From: an uncultured Bacteroidales bacterium
GTDB taxonomy: Bacteria > Bacteroidota > Bacteroidia > Bacteroidales > UBA932
Direction: 5' to 3'
Assembly (NCBI GenBank): GCA_900318015.1
Contig: ONJB01000004.1
Location: 186,001 to 250,000, forward strand
Length of the DNA stretch: 64,000 bases
Positions 24,417 through 32,725 of this stretch are shown one piece after another (positions within the stretch are counted from its first letter, which is position 1; the number at the start of each line of letters is the position of its first letter). A program made the position numbers and the translations under genes. The notes beneath the pieces were generated by a model that saw only the letters and a list, made by a program, of their open reading frames with translations, was not told where the DNA came from and ran no database searches.

Positions 24417-25466
24417 TTAATTTTTTTCAGAAGAAAATTCCTTGATCCGCTGCTCCTCGGAGAGGCGGCAAACGAGCAGGCGCTCCGCCGATTCCGCAAC
24501 GATATATCCTTCAAGGCCTTCCACCACGACGGTCTTTTCGCCGGCCGCATGGACAAAACAATCCTTGCAGCCGAAGAGGCGGATGTCGCCGCCCACGACG
24601 GTGTTTCCGTCGGCGTCGGGCTTGATGTGCGTTTTGATGGATCCCCAGCTTCCGAGGTCGCTCCAGGCGAAGTCCCCGGCGATGACATGGATGTTGCGGG
24701 ACTTCTCCATCACGGCATAGTCGATGGAGATCTTTTCGCAGGTGGGGAATAGCTTCCGCAGGACGGAGGCCTCCGCATCGGAGAACAGGGCGGGAGCGAT
24801 GGTGTCCATGACGCCGGCAATCTGCGGCGCATAGGCGCGCAACTGCCGGGTGATGGTCTTCACGTTCCAGATGAAGATGCCCGCGTTCCAGAAATAGTGC
24901 CCGTCGGCGAGATAGGCTTCCGCCGTCGCAGCGTCGGGCTTTTCCTTGAAGGCCGATACTTTCACGACCTCCCCGGGCACGGCTTCGGACGCATAGATGT
25001 AGCCGTAACCCGTCTCCGGGCGTGTCGGCTTGATGCCCACGGTGACAATGGCGTCCGTCCCGTCCGTCACGGCGAGCGCTTTCGCGATGGCGTCGGCAAA
25101 TTCGGCGGTCTTCAGCACCAGGGCGTCGGCCGGGGTGACGACGATGTTGGCGGCGGGATAGCGCTGGGCGATCTTCCAGCAGGCGTAGGCGATGCAGGGC
25201 GCCGTGTTCCGGGCCTCCGGCTCCGCCAGGATCTGCTCGGCGGGGATGTCCGGCAGCTGTTCCCGGACGATGTCCACATACTTCTCGGAGGTGACCACCC
25301 AGAACTTGTCCGGGGCGCACACGGGCAGGAAACGCTCCACCGTCAGCTGGAGGAGCGACTTCCCCACCCCGAGAACGTCGATGAACTGCTTCGGGCGTTC
25401 CGGGGTGGAAAGCGGCCACAGCCGGCTGCCGATGCCGCCGGCCATGATGACGACGTGGGTGTCCAT
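24417..25466 (-). CDS. manC: Mannose-1-phosphate guanylyltransferase
   Basis: A 349-residue cytoplasmic enzyme making GDP-mannose from mannose-1-phosphate and GTP, for surface glycans and fucose synthesis. Motifs: the nucleotide-binding signature HVVIMAGGIGSRLWPLSTPERPKQF (in parts), EPEARNTAPCIAYA, TPADALV, FKEKPDAATAEAYL, YFWNAGIFIWNV and DFAWSDLGSWGS. It is the short GMP form without the phosphomannose-isomerase domain. The start is at ATG 25466 or the adjacent ATG 25469. It stands alone, upstream of the tRNA genes and divergent from GH109. Confidence 0.94.
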   Translation of the reverse strand: MDTHVVIMAGGIGSRLWPLSTPERPKQFIDVLGVGKSLLQLTVERFLPVCAPDKFWVVTSEKYVDIVREQLPDIPAEQILAEPEARNTAPCIAYACWKIAQRYPAANIVVTPADALVLKTAEFADAIAKALAVTDGTDAIVTVGIKPTRPETGYGYIYASEAVPGEVVKVSAFKEKPDAATAEAYLADGHYFWNAGIFIWNVKTITRQLRAYAPQIAGVMDTIAPALFSDAEASVLRKLFPTCEKISIDYAVMEKSRNIHVIAGDFAWSDLGSWGSIKTHIKPDADGNTVVGGDIRLFGCKDCFVHAAGEKTVVVEGLEGYIVAESAERLLVCRLSEEQRIKEFSSEKN

Positions 25467-25528
25467 CATAATTTGGAATAATTTGGAATTACGTGGCCGC
25501 AAGTTAGCTATTTTTCACCGAAAAACCT

Positions 25529-25536
25529 TACCTTTG
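25529..25536 (+). promoter_or_regulatory. Candidate -7 element for the GH109 gene
   Basis: TACCTTTG, 21 bases before the start codon at 25558, in an AT-rich gap between divergent genes. No clear -33 TTTG. Confidence 0.5.
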
Positions 25537-25557
25537 GTTTTCAAAGACCTCCATTCT

Positions 25558-26946
25558 ATGAAAAAGATCTTACTCATCCTGCTTGCCATCGGTGCGCTCC
25601 TCGCCACCGCGTGCAAGACAAAGACCTCCCCTACCGTCCTGAAGACGGACGTCCCCGCACGCCCGGCCGGACAGGAAAACGTCATCGGCCTCAGGACCGA
25701 GCCCCTGGAGACCGTCCGCATCGGCGTCGTCGGCCTCGGCATGCGCGGCAGCGACGCCGTGGAACGCCTGACCTACGTTCCCGGGGTCGCCATCACCGCC
25801 CTCTGCGACGTCGTCCCCGAGCGTGTGGCCGAGAGCCAGGAAACCCTGGCCAAGCGCGGCTTGCCCGCCGCGAAGGGATACACGGGCTCCGAAGACGCCT
25901 GGAAGGACCTCTGCAAGCAGGAGGACCTCGACCTCGTCTATATCTGCACCGACTGGAGCCACCACGTGCCCGTCGCCCTCTGCGCGATGGAAAACGGCAA
26001 ACACGCCGCCGTGGAAGTGCCCGCCGCCGGCACCCTGGAGGACATCTGGGCCCTCATCAACACGTCCGAACGCACGCGCAAGCACTGCATCATGCTGGAG
26101 AACTGCTGCTATGACTTCTTCGAGATGGCCACCCTGGCGATGGTCCAGGCCGGCGCCATCGGCGAACCCATCCACGGCGAAGGTTCCTACCAACACAACC
26201 TGGATCCTTTCTGGAAGGCCTACTGGGACAACTGGCGCCTGAAGGAAAACCAGAAGAACCGGGGCGACCTGTATCCCACGCACGGACTCGGCCCGGTGTG
26301 CCAGGTGATGAACATCCACCGCGGCGACCGGATGAAGACCCTCGTGGCGATGGACACGGAGCCGTTCAACGGCGCGAAACTGTCCGAGAAACTGTACGGC
26401 ACGCCCGATGCTACCTTCGCGGCAGGCGACCAGACCTCCACGCTCATCCGCACCGAAAAGGGCAAGACCATCCTTGTGGAGCACGATGTGATGACCCCGC
26501 GCCCCTACAGCCGGATGTACCAGATCGTGGGCACCGACGGTTATGCCGCCAAGTACCCCGTCCCGATCCTGTGCTTCCGCGAGTTCGACGAAAACCAGCC
26601 GGTGGACGCCCATACCGTGGGCACGGAGAAGGTGTACCGCAACGCGGCTGTGGACGAGATCCTCGCCAAGTACCCGAGCCCCATCCTCACGCCCGAGCTC
26701 GAGGCCCTCGCCAAGGAAGTGGGCGGTCACGGCGGCATGGACTACATCATGGACTACCGCCTGGTCTATTGCCTCCGCAACGGCCTGCCGCTGGACATGG
26801 ACGTGTACGACCTCGCCGAATGGTGCTGCATCACCCCGCTCTCCCGCCTCTCCCTCGAGAACGGGAGCATGCCGGTGGAAGTCCCCGACTTCACCCGCGG
26901 CGCCTGGGACCAGCTGAAAGGATTCTCCTACGCTTTTGCCGAATAG
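25558..26946 (+). CDS. GH109-type Gfo/Idh/MocA lipoprotein (alpha-N-acetylgalactosaminidase-like)
   Basis: A 462-residue lipoprotein (signal ending LLATAC) of the NAD-dependent Gfo/Idh/MocA fold. The Rossmann block is VRIGVVGLGMRGSDAVERL, and the family GH109 pattern is visible in YICTDWSHHVPVALCAMENGKH followed by EVPAAG, YDFFEMATLAMVQAG and GDLYPTHGLGPVCQVMNI. GH109 enzymes use bound NAD to cleave terminal alpha-GalNAc, for example from mucin. The external location fits glycan foraging. It is followed by a terminator, and by a convergent hexosamine-kinase-like gene that could phosphorylate a released sugar. The specificity is known only from family members. Confidence 0.88.
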   Translation: MKKILLILLAIGALLATACKTKTSPTVLKTDVPARPAGQENVIGLRTEPLETVRIGVVGLGMRGSDAVERLTYVPGVAITALCDVVPERVAESQETLAKRGLPAAKGYTGSEDAWKDLCKQEDLDLVYICTDWSHHVPVALCAMENGKHAAVEVPAAGTLEDIWALINTSERTRKHCIMLENCCYDFFEMATLAMVQAGAIGEPIHGEGSYQHNLDPFWKAYWDNWRLKENQKNRGDLYPTHGLGPVCQVMNIHRGDRMKTLVAMDTEPFNGAKLSEKLYGTPDATFAAGDQTSTLIRTEKGKTILVEHDVMTPRPYSRMYQIVGTDGYAAKYPVPILCFREFDENQPVDAHTVGTEKVYRNAAVDEILAKYPSPILTPELEALAKEVGGHGGMDYIMDYRLVYCLRNGLPLDMDVYDLAEWCCITPLSRLSLENGSMPVEVPDFTRGAWDQLKGFSYAFAE

Positions 26947-26989
26947 GCCTGCTGGCAGTCAATCAACTGATTTACAAGGATTTAAAGAT

Positions 26990-27023
26990 AGTCCTGTGTT
27001 CCAAACGGAACACAGGACTTTTG
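26990..27023 (+). terminator. Terminator between convergent GH109 and kinase genes
   Basis: A perfect 12-bp inverted repeat GTCCTGTGTTCC/GGAACACAGGAC (26991-27018) with an AAAC loop and TTTT on the plus strand. The minus strand offers only a weak T-rich tail, so it may act mainly for GH109. Confidence 0.85.
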
Positions 27024-27046
27024 TCATATCGCTCGTATTCAACGAG

Positions 27047-28138
27047 TTACGCGCCAAGACCTTCAATGAACGCCTTCATCTGGGGCACTTTGGCATAGGC
27101 CGCGTGGAAGAGGGCGACTTGATTCCGTGTCCGGACCAGGTTATGGTCCGGATACTTGATTTTATAGTAGGTGTCCCCGTTGATGTAGTCCGCGAAGAAG
27201 CGGACGGCCTGCATGTACGGGAAGAGGCAGGCGGCGTACGGAAGGTTCTCCTTCTCGACGGGCGTGAGGAACACTTTCGCGGACTCCACATAGCCCTTGG
27301 CGAATGCCTCGAAGATGTCCATCTTGAAATCGACCTTCTCCACGGCCGGGTCGTCCTCGGCCACCGTGTTCGCGGCCGTGCGGAGGAAGTCGCCGAAGTC
27401 GGAGAAGACGAAGGACGGCATCAGGGTGTCCAGGTCGATGACGCAGAGGATGTTCCCATCCTTGTCGAACATCATGTTGTTCACCTTGGTATCACAGTGG
27501 CAGATGCGCTTGGGGAGGACGCCCTCGCGATAGAGGCGCTCCGCCTTGCACATTTCCTCCTCGTAGGGTTTCAGGTCCGCCAGGATGGCCTGCACCTCGG
27601 GTTCCGCCATGCGGCCCACGGGATCGGCGGCCACGGCCTCGGCGAGCTGCCGGGCGCGGAGTTCCATGTTGTGGAAGTCCGGGATGGTCTCCCCCAGCGT
27701 GTCGGGAATGTCGGCGAGCATGGCCTCGAACTGGCCGAAGGCCTTGCCGGCGTAGTACGAATACTCCGGATTCACGGTCTCATAGGTATAGGCGTCCTTG
27801 ATGAAAACGGATACCCGCCAATAGGTTTCCCCATCGGTCCAGTAGGTCTTGCCCGTGTCCTTGCAGGGGATGAAGGTGAGCACTTTCCGGTCGATGTCCG
27901 GGTCCCCGGCGAGCTTCCGGCGGATATGGGCCGTGGCGCAGTCAATGTTGTGCTGCAGGAGGTCCACATCCTGGAAGATCGCGTTGTTCACGCGCTGGAG
28001 GACATAGTTGTCCGGCCCGTCGATCTTCACGAGCAGGGTGTCGTTGATGAGCCCGTTGCCGAGGGGCTTGATCTCCCGGATCGTCCCCTTCACCTCAAAG
28101 CGGGCGACGATGGCTTTGAGTTCTTCGATGGATTTCAT
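27047..28138 (-). CDS. Phosphotransferase-family sugar kinase (N-acetylhexosamine 1-kinase-like)
   Basis: A 363-residue kinase of the aminoglycoside-phosphotransferase/ChoK fold. Motifs: LGNGLINDTLLV (P-loop-like), the catalytic loop ICHCDTKVNNMMFD and the metal-binding IDLDTLMPSFVFSDFGDFLR. The pattern matches NahK, which phosphorylates GlcNAc or GalNAc at C1 in host-glycan pathways. It is four bases downstream of the BglX-type gene and so likely co-transcribed with it. Together with GH109 across the terminator, this suggests a small hexosamine or glycan scavenging locus; the substrate is inferred. Confidence 0.85.
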   Translation of the reverse strand: MKSIEELKAIVARFEVKGTIREIKPLGNGLINDTLLVKIDGPDNYVLQRVNNAIFQDVDLLQHNIDCATAHIRRKLAGDPDIDRKVLTFIPCKDTGKTYWTDGETYWRVSVFIKDAYTYETVNPEYSYYAGKAFGQFEAMLADIPDTLGETIPDFHNMELRARQLAEAVAADPVGRMAEPEVQAILADLKPYEEEMCKAERLYREGVLPKRICHCDTKVNNMMFDKDGNILCVIDLDTLMPSFVFSDFGDFLRTAANTVAEDDPAVEKVDFKMDIFEAFAKGYVESAKVFLTPVEKENLPYAACLFPYMQAVRFFADYINGDTYYKIKYPDHNLVRTRNQVALFHAAYAKVPQMKAFIEGLGA

Positions 28139-28142
28139 AACC

Positions 28143-30482
28143 TTAGATGTTCGGGGTTTCCCAAACTTTGGTTTCGGTGCAGCGGGCCATCACGCCGAGG
28201 CCGCCGCAGGAGAGGCGGAAGTCGCCCGCTTCCAGGCGCCACTTGCCGTCGGCGCCCACGAAGGCGAGCTCGTGGGCCGGGATCACGAAGGAGACGGTCT
28301 TGGTTTCTCCCGGTTCCAGCGAAATCTTTTCGAAGCCGCGGAGGCGCTTGACGTCCGGAATGAGGGAGGCCACGAGGTCGGAGCTGTACAGCAGGACGGC
28401 CTCCTTGCCGGCGCGGTCGCCGGTGTTGGTGACCTTGACGGACACCTTCAGGTCGTCACCGGCCTTGAAGTCCGCCGGGCTCTCCAGCACGAGGTCGCTG
28501 TAGGCGAAGCTGGTGTAGCTGAGGCCGGAGCCGAAGGCCCACTGCACGTCCATGACGGCGTCGTAATTGTAGGCTCCGTCCATCACCTCTCGGTGCTCGG
28601 AGACCTTGTAGTCGTAGGTATGGAGGGAGTTGATGTACTTGGGATAAGTGAACGGAAGCTTGCCGGAGAAGTTCTCGTCGCCGGCGAGGAGGGCGGCCAG
28701 GGCGTCGCCGCCGTAGTTGGACGGGAGCATCACGTCCACGACGGCCTTCGCGAGCGGCTCGATGTCGCCGATGATGCGCGGACGGCCTTCGTTCAGCACG
28801 AGGATGACCGGCTTGCCGCTGGATGCGAGCTTGCGCACGAGTTCCTTCTGGTTCTCGGAGAGATTCAGGTCATTCATGTTGCCGGGCGTCTCGCAGTAAG
28901 AGTTTTCACCCATGCAGGCGATGATCACATCCGCCCGTCGGGCGGCCACCTCGATCGAACTGAATAAAGAACCGGATACGACCCGCTCGGACTGCCAGCT
29001 TCCGAAAGCGTTGTCATATTCCACGCCGGGGACGTAGGTCACATTCTTGAACCGCTTCTGGATTGCCTCCAGGATGGTGTTGTACTGCGGGGCGAACGCA
29101 TCGGCATTGCCCTGCCAGGTGTAGGACCAACCGCCATTGAGCGTCCGGAGGCTGTTGGCGTTCGGACCGGTCACGAGGATGCGCTCGTTGCCCTTGAGCG
29201 GGAGGATTCCCTCGTTCTTGAGCAGGACTTCGGACTCGACGGCGGCCGCGTAGGACTGCTTCGCGAATTCCTCGGAGGCGAACTCGGGGTACTCGTGCTC
29301 CCAGGTCGGGTTCTCGAACAAGCCCAGGCGGACCTTCAGGCGGAGCACCCGTCGAACGGCGTCGTCCAGGCGGGCCATCGGTATGTCTCCGGACTTGACG
29401 AGGTCCACGATGACGTTGCAGCACTCGGGATCGTACGGGTCCATGATCATGTCGATGCCGGCGTTGATGCCCATCGCCACGGCCTCGCGCTTGTCAGCGG
29501 CCACATGGTCGCGGGTGTAGAGGTTGTCGATGTCGGCCCAGTCGGTGACGAGCATGCCGTCCCAGCCCAACTGTTCCTTCACCCAGCCGGTGAGGAGAAG
29601 CTGGTTGGCGTGCGTCGGGACGCCGTTGATGGAAGCGGAATTCACCATCGCGGTGAGGGCGCCGGCCTGGAAGCACTCCTTGAAGGGGCGGAAATACTTC
29701 TCCCGAAGGTCATTCTCCGCGATATAGGCCGGGGTGCGGTCCTTGCCGGTGTGCGGCACGCCATAGCCCATGAAGTGCTTGATGCTCACGGCCGCATGCT
29801 CCAGGTCGATGTGGTTGGGATCCCCGCCCTGGATGGCCACGGTCTCGACGCGGGCCATCTCGGACTGCAGGTACGGATCCTCGCCCCAGCTTTCCCACTG
29901 GCGGGGCCAGCGCGGATCCCGGCCGAGGTCCATCACCGGGGAGAACACCCACGGGCACTGGGCGGCGCGGGTCTCATAGGCCATCGCATGGCCCATCATC
30001 GCGGCATATTCGCGGTTGAAGGTCGCGCCGAGATTGATTTCCTGCGGATAGAAGGATCCGTCGGTCAGGTAGGAGGCGCCGTGGATCATGTCCAGGCCGT
30101 AGATGCATGGGATGCCGATGTGCTTCATCGAACTTTCCTGGATCTTGGAGATGAAGGCGGCGGTCTGCTCGCGGTCCAGGGCGTGGTCGTTCATCACGTT
30201 CAGGATGGAACCGACCTTGTACTTGCCGAAGATGACGTCCATCTTCGCAGGATCCACATCATCCTTCCCTTCGGCCGAGATGACGCCGATGGAAAGCTGG
30301 ACCAGCTGGCCGGCCTTCTCCTCGAGGGTCATTCCCTTGAGGACTTGTTCGACTTTGGCCTCCACGGCGGCATCCGGCGCGATGGCGGGTTTGACGGCGG
30401 GAGCTTTGTTTCCGCAGGCGACGGCGGTCGCGGCGGCGAGGGCGAAGGCCACGGCCCTCAGCATGTTTTTAAGCAGGTTCAT
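28143..30482 (-). CDS. BglX-type GH3 beta-glucosidase lipoprotein
   Basis: A 779-residue GH3 enzyme with a lipoprotein signal (ATAVAC). BglX features: GIPCIYGLDMIHGASYL, INLGATFNREYAAMMG, VSIKHFMGYGVPHTGKDRTPA, nucleophile Asp in MLVTDWADIDNLYT, second-domain VLLKNEGILPLKGNERILVTGPNANSL and a C-terminal fibronectin-III-like domain (VKVTNTGDRAGKEAVLLY). It acts on short beta-glucans or glucosides in the periplasm or at the surface. Full length. Leads a two-gene operon with the kinase from a well-formed promoter (30513-30544). Confidence 0.94.
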   Translation of the reverse strand: MNLLKNMLRAVAFALAAATAVACGNKAPAVKPAIAPDAAVEAKVEQVLKGMTLEEKAGQLVQLSIGVISAEGKDDVDPAKMDVIFGKYKVGSILNVMNDHALDREQTAAFISKIQESSMKHIGIPCIYGLDMIHGASYLTDGSFYPQEINLGATFNREYAAMMGHAMAYETRAAQCPWVFSPVMDLGRDPRWPRQWESWGEDPYLQSEMARVETVAIQGGDPNHIDLEHAAVSIKHFMGYGVPHTGKDRTPAYIAENDLREKYFRPFKECFQAGALTAMVNSASINGVPTHANQLLLTGWVKEQLGWDGMLVTDWADIDNLYTRDHVAADKREAVAMGINAGIDMIMDPYDPECCNVIVDLVKSGDIPMARLDDAVRRVLRLKVRLGLFENPTWEHEYPEFASEEFAKQSYAAAVESEVLLKNEGILPLKGNERILVTGPNANSLRTLNGGWSYTWQGNADAFAPQYNTILEAIQKRFKNVTYVPGVEYDNAFGSWQSERVVSGSLFSSIEVAARRADVIIACMGENSYCETPGNMNDLNLSENQKELVRKLASSGKPVILVLNEGRPRIIGDIEPLAKAVVDVMLPSNYGGDALAALLAGDENFSGKLPFTYPKYINSLHTYDYKVSEHREVMDGAYNYDAVMDVQWAFGSGLSYTSFAYSDLVLESPADFKAGDDLKVSVKVTNTGDRAGKEAVLLYSSDLVASLIPDVKRLRGFEKISLEPGETKTVSFVIPAHELAFVGADGKWRLEAGDFRLSCGGLGVMARCTETKVWETPNI

Positions 30483-30512
30483 GGTATGCTGTTTCGGTTA
30501 TTATCGAATTCT

Positions 30513-30544
30513 CAAAGATACGGATTATTTGTTTTTCGTGCAAA
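30513..30544 (-). promoter_or_regulatory. Bacteroidota-type promoter for the BglX/kinase operon
   Basis: On the minus strand TTTG (30544-30541), 20 bp, then TATCTTTG (30520-30513), with the start 31 bases downstream. Interleaved with the divergent promoter at 30528-30559. Confidence 0.8.
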
Positions 30545-30559
30545 AAGGGACTACATTTG
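30528..30559 (+). promoter_or_regulatory. Bacteroidota-type promoter for the serine/cysteine dehydratase gene
   Basis: TTTG (30528-30531), 20 bp, TACATTTG (30552-30559). The first usable ATG is 15 bases downstream, so the leader is very short. It overlaps the opposite promoter by 17 bases, so only one can be occupied at a time. Confidence 0.8.
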
Positions 30560-30574
30560 TATTTGTCCCCACCC

Positions 30575-31888
30575 ATGGAACCCATGACTGACCGCCAAGC
30601 CGAACTCATCGAACTCATCCACAAGGAAGTGAAGCCCGCCCTGGGCTGTACCGAACCCATCGCCGTCGCCCTCGCCGTCGCGAAGGCCGTGGACATCATC
30701 TCCGAGAACTGCACGCATTGCGGCGACTGCCCCCTTTGGCGGCAGACCGCCGATTTCCGCATCGCGGTGGAAGTGAGCGGCAACATCCTCAAGAACGGAA
30801 TGGGCGTGGGCATCCCCGGGACCGGCATGGTGGGCCTGCCCATCGCGGCCGCGCTCGGCGCCGTGTGCGGCGACCCGGGCCGCGGGCTGGAGGTCCTCCA
30901 GGGCGTTACCGACAGCGCGGTCGCCCGCGCCAAGGAACTGGTGGCGGCCAAGCGCGTCGCCATCTCCGTGGCCGATACGGACCACCTCTTGTACGTGAAG
31001 GCCACCGTGTCGATGGGTGAAGGCATCCGGGCCTCGGCGGAAGTCCATCCCCATGCCTATGCCGTCATCGAGGACGACCATGACAAGATCGTGGAAACCA
31101 GCTTCGCGGACCGCATCCTGATGAGCTCCGAATCCGGCGCCGCCGTCAAGGACCGCACGACGCTGGACTATGGGCTCACCGTCCGGGAGATCTACGACTT
31201 CGCCTGCACGGCCGATTTCGAGGACATCCGGTTCATCCTGGAAGACCGCACGCTGAACCTCGCCCTCGCGAAAGAAGGCCTGGACGGAGACTATGGTCTC
31301 CGCGTGGGCAAGGCCATCCGGGAGAACCAGCTGGAAGTGTTCGGCGACGACCTGATGAGCTATGCGATGGGCCTTACCGCCGCAGCTTCCGACGCCCGCA
31401 TGGCTGGATGCACGCTCCCCGCAATGAGCAACAGCGGCAGCGGCAACCAGGGCATCACCGTGTCGATGCCCATCATCGCCTACGCGCTCAAGTACGGCAT
31501 CGCCGACGAACCCCTCGCCCGGGCGCTCATCCTGAGCAATCTCGTCGCCATCCATATCAAGGGATACCTGGGCAAGCTCTCCGCCCTCTGCGGCTGCGTG
31601 GTGGCTTCCACCGGCTCCGCCTGCGGCATCGTCTACCTCCAGGGCGGCACCTACCAGCAGGTGTGCGCCGCCATCAAGAACATGATCGGCAACATCACCG
31701 GGATGGTGTGCGACGGGGCCAAGGTCGGCTGCGCGATGAAAGTCGCCTCCGGCGTCTCCAGCGCCATCCAGTCCGCCGTCCTCGCCCTCCGCGGCACCTG
31801 CATCCCCTCCACCGACGGCATCATCGAGGACGACATCGAAAAGACCGTCCGCAACCTCGGAGCCCATCATCGGATAATCAGAATTTGA
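30575..31888 (+). CDS. L-serine/L-cysteine dehydratase of the UPF0597 (CyuA/YhaM) family
   Basis: A 437-residue cytoplasmic protein of the UPF0597 family. E. coli CyuA (YhaM) is a cysteine desulfidase, and family members share the fold of the alpha chain of Fe-S L-serine dehydratase. Motifs: VKPALGCTEPIAVALAVAKA, the Cys pair in NCTHCGDCPLW, GSGNQGITVSMP and GGTYQQVCAAIKNMIGNITGMVCDGAKVGCAMK, with Cys residues suited to a 4Fe-4S cluster. ATG 30575 (MEPMTDRQ) was chosen because the longer reading starts inside the -7 box; ATG 30584 is also possible. The 3' end overlaps the convergent SDR gene by 11 bases. Confidence 0.88.
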   Translation: MEPMTDRQAELIELIHKEVKPALGCTEPIAVALAVAKAVDIISENCTHCGDCPLWRQTADFRIAVEVSGNILKNGMGVGIPGTGMVGLPIAAALGAVCGDPGRGLEVLQGVTDSAVARAKELVAAKRVAISVADTDHLLYVKATVSMGEGIRASAEVHPHAYAVIEDDHDKIVETSFADRILMSSESGAAVKDRTTLDYGLTVREIYDFACTADFEDIRFILEDRTLNLALAKEGLDGDYGLRVGKAIRENQLEVFGDDLMSYAMGLTAAASDARMAGCTLPAMSNSGSGNQGITVSMPIIAYALKYGIADEPLARALILSNLVAIHIKGYLGKLSALCGCVVASTGSACGIVYLQGGTYQQVCAAIKNMIGNITGMVCDGAKVGCAMKVASGVSSAIQSAVLALRGTCIPSTDGIIEDDIEKTVRNLGAHHRIIRI

Positions 31889-32705
31889 CTTTTCCGCCGA
31901 GGCGGAAGAGAGCGTCCCACCAGCGGGCGGGAAGGATCGTGTGCAGGAAGACGAGGGTGCCGGCGCCGAAGCCGACGCGGTAGCGGGCGCGCGGGCGGCG
32001 GCTGTTCACGGCCCTGGAGATGGCGCGGGCCACGACCGCGGGCTTCGAGAGAAGACGCATGGAATAGGCCTTGCGCATCGTTTCCGCCTCGCGGAGTCCC
32101 TCCGCTTCATAGGGCGTCCCTTTCGAAGATTCGGCCAGATGGTCTGCGGCGATGAGGCCCCAGTTGGTCTGGATGCCACCCGGCTCGATCATGGACACAT
32201 CGATGCCGAAAGGTTTCAATTCCATCCGGAGCGCATCGCTGAGCGCCTCTACGGAATACTTGGACACATGGTACCATCCGCCGAAATACAGGACGGTCTT
32301 TCCCGCCACGGAGGAGGTGTTGACGATGCGGCCGCTCCCCTGCTCCCGCATGGACGGAAGCACCAGCTGGCACAGGCGGGCGAGGCCGAACACGTTCACT
32401 TCCAGCTGCCGGCGGGCCTCCTCCATCGACACATTCTCGATGGCGCCGAAGTAGCCGTATCCGGCATTGTTCACAAGGACGTCGATGCGGCCTTCCGCCG
32501 CCAGGACGGTCCGGACACCCGCCTCCATGGAGGCCTCATCCGTCACGTCCATCTGCAGCGGGACCACGCCGCATTCCTTGAGTGGCTCCATGCGCTCCAC
32601 GCGCCGGGCCGCCGCATACACGCGGTGCCCTTGCCGCGCAAGCGTCGCAGCGGCATCGAACCCGATGCCGCTGCTCGCGCCTGTGATCAAGATGACCTTT
32701 GTCAT
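31878..32705 (-). CDS. Short-chain dehydrogenase/reductase
   Basis: A 275-residue classical SDR. NAD(P)-binding TGASSGIGFDAA, an Arg after the second strand (AARRVERM, favouring NADPH), LVNNAGYGYFG, catalytic Ser in IVNTSSVAGKT and YHVSKYSVEAL (Tyr and Lys). The extra C-terminal 60 residues (VVARAISRAVNSRRPRARYRVG) are typical of the retinol-dehydrogenase-like branch acting on lipophilic substrates. Substrate unknown. It starts 20 bases after the stop of the broken GH3 gene; that gap is filled by a short dispersed repeat. Confidence 0.88.
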   Translation of the reverse strand: MTKVILITGASSGIGFDAAATLARQGHRVYAAARRVERMEPLKECGVVPLQMDVTDEASMEAGVRTVLAAEGRIDVLVNNAGYGYFGAIENVSMEEARRQLEVNVFGLARLCQLVLPSMREQGSGRIVNTSSVAGKTVLYFGGWYHVSKYSVEALSDALRMELKPFGIDVSMIEPGGIQTNWGLIAADHLAESSKGTPYEAEGLREAETMRKAYSMRLLSKPAVVARAISRAVNSRRPRARYRVGFGAGTLVFLHTILPARWWDALFRLGGKVKF

Positions 32706-32725
32706 TTCGAGCGAAGTCGAGAAAC
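32702..32725. repeat. Short dispersed palindrome-like repeat of the ATTTCGAGCGAAGTCGAGAAA type
   Basis: TCATTTCGAGCGAAGTCGAG continuing to AAAC fills the gap between the GH3 stop and the SDR start and includes the SDR start codon. I know similar sequences as frequent intergenic motifs in Bacteroidota; a related version occurs at 36586-36612. Confidence 0.55.
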
